DNA of 64,000 bases from Ceratodon purpureus (Eukaryota; Streptophyta; Bryopsida; Pseudoditrichales; Ditrichaceae), in contig CM026421.1 in assembly GCA_014871385.1 (NCBI GenBank), positions 22,992,865 to 23,056,864 on the forward strand, written 5' to 3'. Numbering within the stretch: position 1 is the stretch's first letter; each line of letters opens with the position of its first letter. The translations under genes and the position numbers were made by a program. Shown here piece after piece: positions 39,134-51,140 of the stretch. The notes below the pieces were generated by a model that was not told the DNA's origin, ran no database searches, and saw only the letters and a list, made by a program, of their open reading frames with translations.

Positions 39134-40068
39134 TTAACCCCTAAATTTCCTTGTGTTTTTGAGAGCTTGAAACCTCAAAACTGCGATTTTTTACCACTAT
39201 GCCCTCCCGAGGATATGAAACAAAAATTTTAACCTTTTTTGGAATTTCAACCGTAAGATCTTGTACCTAACCCTACTTGAAAGAACTGATCCAAATTTCA
39301 ACCTTTGGATGTTTTTCATTAGCGAGATTGTAGTGTTGAAAGTTTCAGCAGACATTTTTTTGGGCATCGGCCGAGAGGCATGGTGCAAATGGGCCAAAGG
39401 AAGACTTGATGATTATTACTTCAAACATTTTGGTCACATTTTTTTCCATATAACTAACTAGGTTAGGTGTTCTTATGAAAAAATTTCAGCCCAAAAAACT
39501 CTTTTTAGACCTTCATAAAAATTATTTTCTATAAGAAGGTATAAAATTGACAAAATAGAAAAACATGCATTACAAAAACAACTTGTGAGCTAAAGAAAAA
39601 GTGAACGGTGAGTAGGTACCTTTATAAATTTTTGATTTTAAAAAAAACAATTTTTAAAAAATTCAAAAATCTCGAATTTTGACAAATTTTTAAAGGAAAT
39701 TTTCAAAAATTACTAAAATCTTTGAAGCTTGTCTTTGTAAGTTTTGGAAGCTGCCCTCATAAAATTGGTAAACTTTTTAACTTGGGTCATTATGGAATTT
39801 GAGTAGTGATTTGGTTATGAACATATTTCAATTTTTGTTTTTTTAAAAAGACCTAATTTTAGACTTACCGTTTTGGACTTGAAACCTAAAATTTCTAGAT
39901 GAAGGTTCTAAAATTGGAATTTGGCTTCAAATTTTTTACTACATAGACCTACCGTAAAGGGAGCATCCAGTAAAAATCTTGAAAAAAAATACTATTTTAA
40001 ACCTCCCCATCATAGCTGCCCGAAAGTGCAAAAACCCATTTTGGGTTTTAAGAATAGTTAGGGGTTAA
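39134..40068 (-). mobile_element. TTAA-terminated DNA transposon copy D (935 bp)
   Basis: Begins TTAACCCCTAAATTTCC and ends AGTTAGGGGTTAA. It is the inverted-orientation counterpart of copy B, with almost the same length. The shared blocks are listed under B. CAACCGTAAGATCTT at 39248-39262 is the family motif, placed about 115 bp from the end as in copy B. Non-coding. Confidence 0.85.
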
Positions 40069-41358
40069 CAAATGCAAATTCGTCCAACTATGGCTGAGAT
40101 GGCTGTGTTTTTGTTTATTTTTAAAGAACAGATTACAATGAATTAAATTAAAAGAATTGGGCACAAAAGGAATACTTTATATTCAGTACAGTTGAACTTG
40201 CACAGCTGCCATAAGTTATTTTGAAGGAGAAACGGCAGTTCTATCATATAGCTGTTGTTCTGCGGCTGAAGTGGGCTGCTCTAGCAAGCAATGCTTTGAT
40301 TCAGTATGGGTCCCCCAAGCTTGACTATGCATGCCAAAAATTCAGAATTTGCTCCTGTGACGACACATCTTCTGTTGTACATTTTAACCTACACACAGCC
40401 CGTCTAATTGGACCCACATGTATCCATCTATACCATCGAAAAGAATGATTGACCACCTTGCCAGCTGACTTGGAAATGAGATACAAGGTGAATGGGTCCG
40501 ACTCTTGCCACCTAATCCCGTGTTCAAGCATATTAGGACATCCAATTCAACAATGAAATTCCATTACCCGTACTTTCCAAGTCCACAGTGGCCATGGATT
40601 CCATCAGAATCACCGGACTACAAGAGCAAAGTATGATACAAGTTACATGGAATTGTCATAGAATTTTTTGTTCTCATGTGCATGGTCACGCAGGTGTCGA
40701 GTACACTTGAAAATTGGATGTAAAGTGGTCCAATTGGGTTTGTTTCAAAAAAGGGGACCAAGGCAACCGCATAGCGTGGGCGTGAAGGTGAGGCTCCAGG
40801 ACCGCCCAGCCTACCCACCGACTTGATCAAACAAGCACAACCCAAGTCTTCTTTGGTATCAAACAGTTGCTTGATGAATACTACACTACTACCACTGCTC
40901 CCCTTGCATCTGGTGTGGATGGAAACAGTCCGCCTACTTCCCTGATTATGGCTTGACACCCACTCCACTTCACATCCAAGCTCTCCCGATATTATTCATC
41001 GGTCACTCATGAATACAGCACAGCACAGATGGTCTCAAACTGATTGTTAGCCAGCTTGCAAACCCCAATAATTTGAGCGTGCTGCCCTGCCCCCCGTTCA
41101 ACACCATCGCTGAGCAGTGGGCATCAAGAGAGCATGAGGATCAAAATAGTGATACTACATTAGAGTTGTGCTTGAAGTCACCTGGAGTTTTTGAAAAATA
41201 TCATGAGTTTTGATTCGACATTATCTTATTTGTTCACTCTAAACAACTCATAGATATGGACAACATTATTGGTCTTTCCATATTTGGTGTAAAAGAGTTT
41301 TTGTGGTCTCTAAGCTAAAAAATTATTAGTTTTACCAACATTAAATTCTAAACATTGC
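40069..41358. other. Intergenic region, no gene seen
   Basis: About 1.3 kb between two transposon copies. It is GC-richer than its flanks at 40,200-41,120, but its ORFs (75-116 codons) have no recognisable domain or splice partners. Confidence 0.4.
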
Positions 41359-42326
41359 TTAACCCCTAATCTACCATGATCATTTCACACCAAAAACATT
41401 CCAGAAACTATCATTTCAGAAGCAAGAGTGAAAAAACCAAAAATATAATTGTTTTTGCATCTCTAATTGTAGGATCTCATTTAAGACTTCCAAAAGATCA
41501 TGCACAAAAAAAAATCAATAATTTGACCGCGTGGATTAGAAGATTATAGAGTTTGAACTAAGAAACATTGTTCTTTTTTATCCTTTCAAAACATGACCAG
41601 CTAACTTTGACTTTCTTTAAGTAATTTTTTTGCACTGTACATGTTGGAGGTTCTGCACTAAAATGATGTACATGATGTTAGTTACTTGAGCACCAAATTT
41701 TAGATTTAACAGAAAGGCGTGGCATTGTGAAAACATTTGTATAAAGAACGTAGGTTCATGTCATTGTTATACTAGTTTTATTTTTTAGATAAACCATTTT
41801 TTGTTAGAATAACAATCCATGTGGTCAAAAGAAAGGTGTATGTCTATTCTTGAAGTATATATTAAAAAAAGAAAAAAGAAAGAAAGAAAAGAACATAATT
41901 TCTATCTTTATGTGTTAATGATTTTATTTTTTTTCATGCTTGACCAAAATAAATGATAAAACTTAGGCTCCTTATGGAATGAAAATCTTTCACAATATAA
42001 GATTTTTTTAATTTTTTTAATTTTTAATTTTTAATTTTTTGATAATCTCAAAACCAATCATGTTAGTTACTTGCACTAAAAATCCCAAAGGTAGTTGAAG
42101 GGTGTATAAAAGTTTTGGAGTTGTCCAAGAGGTAGGAAAACCACTTTGGACACCATAAATATTTTTTTCAATATTTAGTGCAAAAAAAAACTATACTCCC
42201 ACGAATCTCTTGCAATTCCCTACGTCTACAAAACATTTCAGAGACTTACATCCAAAATTGACATCATAGGAACCTGTCCTAAATTTCCAAAAATCCATTC
42301 TATGACTTTGGCCATTTAGCGGTTAA
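41359..42326. mobile_element. TTAA-terminated DNA transposon copy E (968 bp), diverged
   Basis: Begins TTAACCCCTAATCTACC and ends CCATTTAGCGGTTAA; the right terminus has one substitution (GCGG for GGGG). A weak version of the internal motif, AATTGTAGGATCT, is at 41465-41478. Orientation relative to other copies could not be set reliably. Non-coding. Confidence 0.7.
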
Positions 42327-42496
42327 ACGTGATGTATTTTTTTTTTTGGTAATTTCTTTGGGGATCAAATCTTGGTTTAAACGATCACTCAAAAGACTGA
42401 TACCAACTCTTGAAGTAGATTTTTTAAAAATAAAATATTAAATCTCTAGCATTTATATAGCAATAAAGAAGTTTTATTTCCTAGCACGGTGCAAAA

Positions 42497-42501
42497 CCTT
42501 T

Positions 42502-42547
<46 letters not shown>

Positions 42548-42633
42548 GGGGAACAAAGGATGCTATATTTCAAATGCGAACCATATCAACCTGCAAACCA
42601 GGCGGAAAAAAACCACCGGCGAGGGCCTTTGAC
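42497..42633 (-). mobile_element. Short poly(A)-tailed retroposon with target-site duplication
   Basis: A run of 42 T (42505-42546), i.e. a poly(A) tail on the minus strand, adjoins a body of about 79 bp (42547-42625). The whole is flanked by the direct repeat CCTTTGAC at 42497-42504 and 42626-42633. The minus-strand body begins CCTCGCCGG, similar to the GCCTCGCCGG near the LINE 3' end at about 33,600. It is therefore probably an extremely 5'-truncated LINE copy, or a SINE. The intact tail suggests a fairly recent insertion. Confidence 0.75.
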
Positions 42634-42929
42634 TCTCTTTGAAAACAAGTTTTCGATGTTTTAGCAAGACTTTTTGTTTTAGAAATCTCATAGAAGACTG
42701 AAGTAGTCATTTGGATATGAGACGTTAGAAGTAATAGAGATATGTAGCAAAATTTTATGGATTGTTTAAAGTTGTGGGGAAAATAAAATTAGAAGAGCTT
42801 TTATCTTGGATGTCGAATATGAAACAAATTATAATTTTAAAGAGCTCAAAAAAATCACAATGAAAATTGAAATTATGGGAACCTATTCAAAATTACAATT
42901 GTTCATAGAAAAGAATTATATTCTCATTC

Positions 42930-43748
42930 TTAACCCCTAAAGGACGAAGGGGTATTTCCATAGTTTTTCAGTATCTATAGTGTCATTCTTGCATTTTCCA
43001 AAGTGAGCCAAATTTGAGAATCACCATAGGCAATTTAATCGTAAGATCTTTGAAAGTACTGGGCTACCAAAATTTGTACCGAATTTCGGGTTTGGAGAAG
43101 CAACGGATTGGAAGATAATAACATGTGAAGTTTGGAAGATTAGTGAATTTCTGAAATACTAACAGTGAGATTCTGAGTTTGACTGAAAATTGCTAATTCA
43201 AAAATTTATAAAATCTTAGCAACTAAAGCTAATTCTCTTCTCTAGTATGTTAGGAACATGCACAATTCGTTTTAGATTTTTCTGAGTTACCAATTTGGAG
43301 AAAATGGGTTTGACATAAGTGTCATTTTGAATTTTATTTTTTTCAATATGGCACTTTTTGGAAAATTCAAAAGGGTTTCTTATAAATCCAAATTAGTGAA
43401 GCCATATAAGAGTGGTCATATAAGCATTCCCCCAAAAAATGCTAAAAAAAAAATCCACAAGGAGAGATCTTCATTTCAGTTTTCAATGTGCTCAAAGTTT
43501 GGTTAGAACATTTTCACTATAGAAACACTAACTTCACTGTAGAAACATAGGACCGACTCATGTTCTTTCTTTTTTCTAAAATCAGTGTTTTATTTTTTCA
43601 CCAAAATTTTAGCGTATTCTTATTGCCAACTTGATTCTAAAGAGGTTAGGAACAAAAAACACTCAAATCCGACCCTTCTAGGGCATTTTACGGGGTTTTC
43701 AATTTCTAGCGCAATCCAAAAGTGGTTGCTTCGTCCTTTAGGGATTAA
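42930..43748. mobile_element. TTAA-terminated DNA transposon copy F (819 bp)
   Basis: Begins TTAACCCCTAAAGGACGAAG and ends CTTCGTCCTTTAGGGATTAA. This is the longest matched terminal inverted repeat of the set, 16 bp inside TTAA with one mismatch. The internal motif AATCGTAAGATCTT is at 43037-43050. Non-coding. Confidence 0.85.
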
Positions 43749-46700
43749 TCGATTTTGGAAAAGATTACCATGTTAGACTTTTCCATTACTCAATTAGATT
43801 GTGATTCTAGTTTTCTAACATATAATTATAACTCCATAATTCTTTCAATAATAATAATTTTTCAAAATTGAAGTTTTTATAATTTTATATGAAAATTCAA
43901 AATGTAAAAAGTAAGTTTGTTATTTGAGATTGTTTTTTGAAAGTAAGGAATTAAAAAGAACTATCAGATGACATAATTATTTTTTAGTAAACATCAAGTT
44001 TTTTATTTTATTTTTTTATTTGATTTTATTAAATTTTTATTAAAATCTAGGGTACACTTTTATATTTTTCGGCCAATTTGACAAAAATTTGCTACACTCT
44101 TCCATCACCTATGAGTTTTGACACATAATGTAAAAATATGATTTCTCTAAAACTAAAAAATTTAGAATAAAAAAATACTGATAGAGGAAAAAATTCACTT
44201 CAGGGGATCTAAAAGTTTTTCTCCCCCTTAGGCAGGGTGTATAATTAGTTTTTTCTACGACATTCATTGACAATGTAATCAGTAGTTTCATCTTTTATTA
44301 TTTTATTTTCCATGATTCATAAATCGCAAGGAGAATAGCAACATTTGAACGGATGGTTTTTATGAAAATTTAATAAAAAATCGGGTCACCAGAATAATAA
44401 AAACAAGCATCGAGAATGTTCTAGTTTATCTTCCAATCACAAGATTTTTAAAAATGCCACTCCCTCTACCATTTAAAACTTCACACACCCCCTACATCAT
44501 ATAAAACTCCATAATACAAGCAACGAATTCAAGCTGACCTTGGTGGAAAGGGTGGTAGAATGGATGAAACAATGATGAAGTAGGACATAAAAGGGAGATG
44601 GGGGTGACCTGGACCTATAACATTGAAAGGGGGTGAGTCACCCAATCTGGCTTCCATCTTCCTGGTTTTGCCACGAACTCAGTTTGCCTTTCAGAAACTG
44701 CCATTAAATCTCGGCCATTCACAGCACCAAATCACCAAATCCATATCCAAGTCTCAAGAGAGAGAGAGAGAGAGAGGGAGCCTGGGCTATGTTAGGGCTG
44801 GGGTGGGCTTTATGATATTGCCTGAGTTATGGTGTTCATGTGCAAATAGATAAAGCCCATTGCAAATACAGTAAGTTAAACACGGTTGGAACTTGGCCTG
44901 GCCTTGACTCCTTTCTGTCTCCACTTCTCAGGAATCTGGTCTTTAGGGCTTCCAGCTCAGGCAGCCGCCCCTGCCCTAACTGAGGGACCATCTTCCATGT
45001 GAGCCTCCCTGTCAGTGTAGCCTCTCATTCTTTTGCCACCATCCCCCCTGAGTCATCACCTTGGAAGTTTTGCACTTTGCGAGAGTGTTAATTTTTTTAA
45101 AAACAAATCCATGGAAGTTTTCCCTTACCACCCAGGTTGATGTTTTATTTATTTATTTATTTTATATTTTTTTTATCTTGTTTGTTTGATGATTATCCGA
45201 AAGAAGTTCGTCACCCAAGAATGACAATGCGAGGCCGGTCCTTAAACCGGAAGTTTGCGTGCTCAACGCCGAGGTTACCTCATGTTGTTGTTTCTAGAGG
45301 TCAAAATAATTTGACTAGTCCTATGATTCGAGGAGAGCTCTAATAGAGGTGGAGAGCTCTCACAAGATTTAGTGTAGAAATTGTGGAGAGTGTGTCTCCG
45401 CTTTATATACCAGGACTCTTAGTTTAAACCAAGGTATGGGTGTTTAAAGTGGCAATAGGTTCCGCTTGTTTCTAACCCTAATCCTCTAAGGACTCGCCCC
45501 TTCTCTCGAATCTTTCTTCCAATCCCATGAGTAGTCAAACCACTTTTGACCTATGAACGGAGTAATTCGAAGTAACTCCTTATGTGCACTCTGGACTTCG
45601 GCTTTAATGTTAATTGGGGTGATATGAATGGATTCATAGAGAACGTAGAGACACGGTAGGAGATAAAGAAAGAAAGTGCAAACAAGAATACAGAAAAAGA
45701 AAAAGAAATCCATCCATTCATTTCTTCTGCTACAATTAATAAGTTAATTTTTAACTATGAATAAAAATATCTAGGTTTAAGATATTCCATGGAAGTTTGA
45801 TTCAAGGTACATCTTCTAATTGATTTATATAATCCCTGGAATTAAGTAGCTGAAGCCTATAACTTCCACTTTAAGTAGGGTGTAGCACCTCAAAGCAGGC
45901 CGGTGGCAAGCATATATTGCAGCTCACGAAACCTTTGGGAAGAGTAAGCTAATGGTCACAAGCCAGAGTTTACAACTAGAAGACAATGCGCACTCGAATG
46001 TGACTGTACACCCACCACCATATGCTCTGCAATCAATCTTGTACAAAGTTGCACATTCCAGTTGGTTGGAACCCAGAGTTTCTCATGACATTGCAGTTTC
46101 TCAGAAGTTCAGAACATGCTTGTGCCAAACTTTCAAGTGTATGCACAACACAAGAACTAGGATTCTTTTAGGCTGAGACACATGAAATGCGCATAGACCT
46201 TTTACAGTAGACACGTACACCATGATATTCTCACGCCAAGGGGAATGAAGCAATGAGGTGGATGAGAAAAACGGTAGGGAAGCCATGACACCGCTTGTGT
46301 CTTGAATTCTCACCGTTATGAATTGCACTGGCAAAGCCAGTGCGCTATTGGTGGGAACTCATGGCTGACAAGAGGAGAAGCCTTGTGTCGGGCTGGTACT
46401 GTTTATTCATTTTCCAGATCGCAGGCTTTTGTATTGGTTCACAATCAAGCCATCCCTCGCATATCATGCTCTTGTGTGGCTGCCTGGTGGTACATCACAA
46501 GCCCTTTGCAAGTTACCAGAGTATATTACTTAGAACAGGCCTTATTTGATTTTGGGTCTTTCAAAGTTGAGAGAAAATCCTTCAATAATAGTCATCATTA
46601 TGCATCAGATTATGGGTAGACAGAGAAACTAAAAAGGTCGCCAAGGGCATTCTAGGTTAATATTTACATACTGGAGCCAGAAGGAATGTAAGAGTCCAAA

Positions 46701-47235
46701 GTCTTCAAGGGCTGGGAAAATGCATTTAAAAAGACAAACTAATACTTTTGGCCGGTCATAGTATGTCTAAAAACCTAGAAGAAGGTGTATATTCTAATGG
46801 AGAACATGTGGAAAGATTTTAGGAAGAATTTTGTTTTTATGACAAAATTATGGCTAATTGAAATTTGGCCTACCATGAATCAACATAGGTCCAATGATCA
46901 TCAAGTGGGTGATACATGGAATACAACAAGGCATGTGGAGCAAAGTAAAACTTTTTAACCCAAGAACCTTGTCTTCTTGTCGATATTTTATTTTGGAAAA
47001 TTTGACAAACTCCAGAGAGAAGTTTGAATCTGGTGAGAACGGAGATCCAAGTTTTCATAGAGTGACCTTCATCTTGGCTCTGAAAATCTTTAAAAGTGTT
47101 TCCATACGGATACCATGAAGAGTATAGGATTTTGAATTCTGGTGTAAAGGCCGGCGATCTAGATTTGGATTTTCTTACAATCTGATTGGTGGAATTAGTC
47201 GGCCTTTTAACCCTCTACCGTAGTGCAAAACAATC
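43749..47235. other. Gene-free region
   Basis: No supported gene. A GC-richer part lies at about 44,600-45,060 and a (GA)n microsatellite at 44,757-44,777. The ORFs of 60-105 codons at 45,137-46,620 on both strands have no recognisable domain. Confidence 0.45.
44757..44777. repeat. (AG)n microsatellite
   Basis: About ten AG dinucleotides in direct tandem. Confidence 0.9.
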
Positions 47236-48092
47236 TTAACCCCTAAAGGACAATAGTCCTAGAATGGGCTTTTTTGAAACTTGGGCATGTACCTACGGTT
47301 GCAATTTGAATCGTGATTTTCTGAAATTTTAAATGGAGGTGTGCCGTTCTGAGAGCTCTGTGTGCATATTTTTATTTTTCAATTCCGACATTGGGATCAA
47401 AAGTTATGAAGGTTTACCTGTCAAAAGCTGCTCGTTGGGCAGCTGCTGAAATTTTCTAAGCCACTATCAATGCAGCAAATTCTGCCCAAAACTGCCCAAA
47501 TCTGCCAAAATCTGCCCAAAGATGAAACTTTGAAATTCCACCAAAAATTGAGATTTTGATATTTTTCAAAAATAAAAATTTCTATTTCTAGAAAGGCAGT
47601 AGAGCATGTTCCACTGTTCGGATTTTCAATCCAAGAATTTTTCATATGCTATTTTTATTGTCAAAAAACGGCCTTTGTATGTGAATTTCAGCATACCCCC
47701 TAGCGGAAAATGATTTTTTTGGAAACCTTCTACAACTTTTTTGAATATAATATTTTTTGGACATGTACCTAACTCAATTAGGAACAATAATATGGAGAGA
47801 TTCATTCCATATCTACTTTAAAAAATGGTTTTTTGGGCCTTCAAAACTCTGCTGTCCCCTTTCTTTGCAGGGAAAAAAAACTTGTTTTTCTACTTTGAAC
47901 GTTATGATCTTGCAATGGGTGAGGAATAAGTGTGTGAGATTTGGTGGACATGTAGACATAGAAGTTAGCTACAAGATCTTCTAGTTAGATGTACTAAAAA
48001 AGACCCCAAGTTTGCAAAATCCACCTTGCTTTGAAGAGGGGCTGTTTTGAGGCAGTTTTGATGAAAAACACCCTCAGAACTTTAGGGGTTAA
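47236..48092 (+). mobile_element. TTAA-terminated DNA transposon copy G (857 bp)
   Basis: Begins TTAACCCCTAAAGGACAATAG and ends GAACTTTAGGGGTTAA. The interior shares blocks with copy A (GGCCTTTGTATGTGAATTTC) and, near the right end, with copy C (TTATGATCTT). It has a distinctive array of CTGCCCAAA-type repeats at about 47,480-47,525. Non-coding. Confidence 0.85.
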
Positions 48093-50530
48093 ACTCATGT
48101 CAACTTCACACACATGTTGTAATGCCAAGCAGAAGTTTTGGGGTCTATGATCACATACCACATGTAGAAATCTGCCACTTTCTGGTAGTCAATCGTCCAA
48201 AATCTGGATGTTTGCAGTGTACAGGGTTAGTTGTGATGAGCCTCAGCTTGCACTTCTCTTCCTGGATCTGAACTGACCCCTGTTATCATGGGATGCAGTG
48301 TGGAACAATGTGACTTTGATTCAGTTCCAATTTTTTTTGTATGCGACTGCAAAACATGATGAGGGCATCAGCCCTTGGTTATAAACATTTACTGAGTGCT
48401 AATATTAAGTTGCAGTGAAAACGCATCAGTTGAGGATAGCAATGACATGAATCTTGTGAAGGAATGATGGTTTCTGCCACTAAATATACCCCTCATGGTC
48501 CACTACATTGACAGACAGATGTCAAATCTGGCCATCAAGTAGCAATAATATCATACTCTTGAAGTGGCTACTCAGCCACCTATAATACATTTGGAGCTCA
48601 AAATGAAACCCTAACAAAGTGATCTGTCAATAATTTACGTGATATTTGTTGGGCAGATCAATGACTGTACGCGGGTGACCAAGGTACCCTCAAATAACAG
48701 ATGAAAGAAAGAGCTGGTGTGCTGGATGAATGAGCAGATACGACAGTTACGCAGGGGCTGATGCAGCAGTGTCCTCCTGCCAGATTTCCTTTCCCATCTG
48801 CGATTCTGGTTTGATTCTTGGTGCGCGGTGGAGAGGCCCAAGTGAGGTGACTGTAGTACATTGTTTGTAACTGAAGCTCTCTTACATATCATGTTACAAC
48901 AATCATGTTTAGCTCATGGTAGATAAAAGCTTCAACGGGTCTGGAACATCTGAAAGAAACAGCTGGGTTTGCCCCAAGGACTTCTGACCACTCCCAAATT
49001 GAATGTGAGCAGCTGAGATGGGTTTCCAGAACCAGTAAGTGGTACCTGCAATGTCACAACATGTAGACAAGGAAAGGGGCATGGTCATGTGCAGGTTGAT
49101 GAGGCACTCCCGGGTGCAGTACATGTGCATCATTGCCTTGAGAGATGAAAAATCCTCATAGATTTCAACAGGGTATGACAACTCTATCATAATGATGATC
49201 ACAGGAAAACTCTGTCCATCACATTTTAATCCTGCTCTCGAAATATGACATTAGCTACAACATTACCCATAGGTGCTCAGAGTGAAGAGATGGAGTTGAG
49301 TTCAGATGTGCCAGTCCAGTAAAGGTCACAATTATCCACAGAATTTTATTAGGCAGGCAGAGTTACAAAGTGATAATACACAAGGAATGTTTGCAGGTAA
49401 ACAAACATTCGCTTGAAGTAGCATTTGAACTGAACTCTAAGTGCAGCTGCAAATTGGTCTAGATTCAAGATCTTCATTACTGAATGAATAACTGAAGTAT
49501 GCCCAGAATTGGTAGTCACTGCCAAAACACCATGGTTTAAATTCAAAGAAAGAATCTCCATGTATCACTGAACACGAACATACTTACCATATTCTCTGAC
49601 AGTTTAGATTTAAACGGGGGCCTTTAGCTAGATTTTGGAACTTCTCAGGAATGAGCACCCTTTCAGACTCTAGGAATGTGAAGAAGTCACCAACTGGAAT
49701 TGTTAGATCAACATGTAATGAAATCACTTTGGCTTGCTCTAGGACCAAACTAAGGGAGCTCTTGGAGGGGATGTTTCGATCGAATCACTCACCTGATCGT
49801 TTGAACGTTTAAACAATTGAGTTAAGCTTGCACTCTCCATTTGCAGCCCTGGCCTGGTAGCCATGGTAACATGTCCCAGAGCTTCAGAAGAAACCACTCA
49901 TCGATTTTAAGATCCTTCCAGTATAACAATACTTACTGATGAGAGCTCTTTCAAGAGCTGAAAGTATACACAGTAGCCTGTGCAGATTTTGAACTAGTAC
50001 TTGGCTTCCATGACCTTCCTCAGGGTACGTCCAAATTTCATGCTCAGAGAGGATTGCTATTCCCTGCATACTTTGTGTCAAAGGTAGCATTCTCTCTGAC
50101 ATCACCTTTGTGAAGCTTGGACCAACCCAAATGTTGGTGGATTGCTACCCCGAAGGTAAAAATGTTTTGGCCATCAGCTATGAAATGGCTTAAAACCATC
50201 TGGTATACTTGCATTATCACAACATGTGTAGCTTCGAAGAATCTGAATTTTGTGGCTGACTTTTAGTAATCCGGATTCTAGTAGTGTAATAGTTTCCGTG
50301 TGCAACAACAAGTGTTTGTAAGCTTTCTGATTAGCACAGGTAATAGGCCTCGGGAGCAATATATCTCAGAACAAATCCTTATGGTTAACAATTTTGTGTG
50401 GGCAATTTAATTCAACAATGAGGATGGGAGATCTTACAGAGTTAGACTAATCATGAACAGGACAGAAGCTCTAGAAGTCCTTGGAACCTACGCCACGACT
50501 GAATGAACTCACCCTAACGCTGGCTCAGAA
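48093..50530. other. Intergenic region, no clear gene
   Basis: Short ORFs on the minus strand (48,909-49,202; 49,349-49,561; 49,884-50,105; 50,174-50,359) lie downstream of the kinase pseudogene. They could be decayed 3' exons of the same gene, but none carries a motif I recognise. Confidence 0.35.
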
Positions 50531-51140
50531 TTCTGGGATTTCGGGTATGTAAACGTATACTGACCACTCCATGCAATCCACTAGAGAGAGGTTTGCCGTC
50601 TTCCATTTCAAGCTCAGTGCAGCCAAGACTCCAGATATCCACTGGTAGCTCATAAGGACGTTTGTCTCAAGTGGCCTGGTAGCTGGCACCTTTTCTGATG
50701 TCAAAATTGGACACAAAATCTATAGACACAAATGCTGGTCGTTTCTTATTGTACATCAACGAAAATTGAGTAGATAGCGTATATATCACTTGCTGTTCGA
50801 AAAAATACCTCGAGAGCTATGTAATAAGGAGAATCCTTCACGGAGGTAGCCACTGACCCCTTTATCTGAACATGTGAAGGATTTGTTTTTTTTAAGTAAC
50901 CGCATTACTGCTTTTCTTGATGAGTCCAAATCAACAGCCTACGTTTCATGTTGATATTTCTTAAAAGAAAAACCTCAGCATATGTTCTGGTTTGGTTAAC
51001 CTGGATCCGTAACAAACCCATGCAATTCTGTAACGTGCATGGTAAAGATGAAAGATTAGAGCCTGTTTTGCAAGACCAAAAATCGCCTGGCTTCACTTGC
51101 CCAATCCAAGAGTGTGGTTGCGCACTTGATGTCCCTGCAC
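50531..51140 (-). pseudogene. MAPKKK-type protein kinase pseudogene fragment (kinase C-lobe)
   Basis: On the minus strand, kinase motifs occur in correct order but in shifting frames. CRDIKCATTLLD (about 51,137-51,100) stands for the catalytic loop HRDIKCANILVD. VKPGDF with an extra T before GLAK (about 51,098-51,065) stands for the DFG loop. VKDSPYYIALEV (50,843-50,806) stands for FKGSPYWMAPEV. RPYELPVDIWSLGCTELEMEDGKPLS (about 50,662-50,585) is the D-x-WSLGC region, and IPEIPE lies near 50,540. The catalytic-loop His and the MAPE motif are altered and stops interrupt the frame, so it cannot encode a working kinase. The roughly 220-bp gaps between motifs fit retained introns, so it is a duplicated gene copy rather than a processed one. 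The N-lobe was not found. Confidence 0.8.

Noticed and set aside
47200..47222. TTTTAACCCTCTACC near copy G as a possible extra element end related to the palindrome at 25.6 kb.
   Set aside because: The match is short and there is no partner terminus at a sensible distance.
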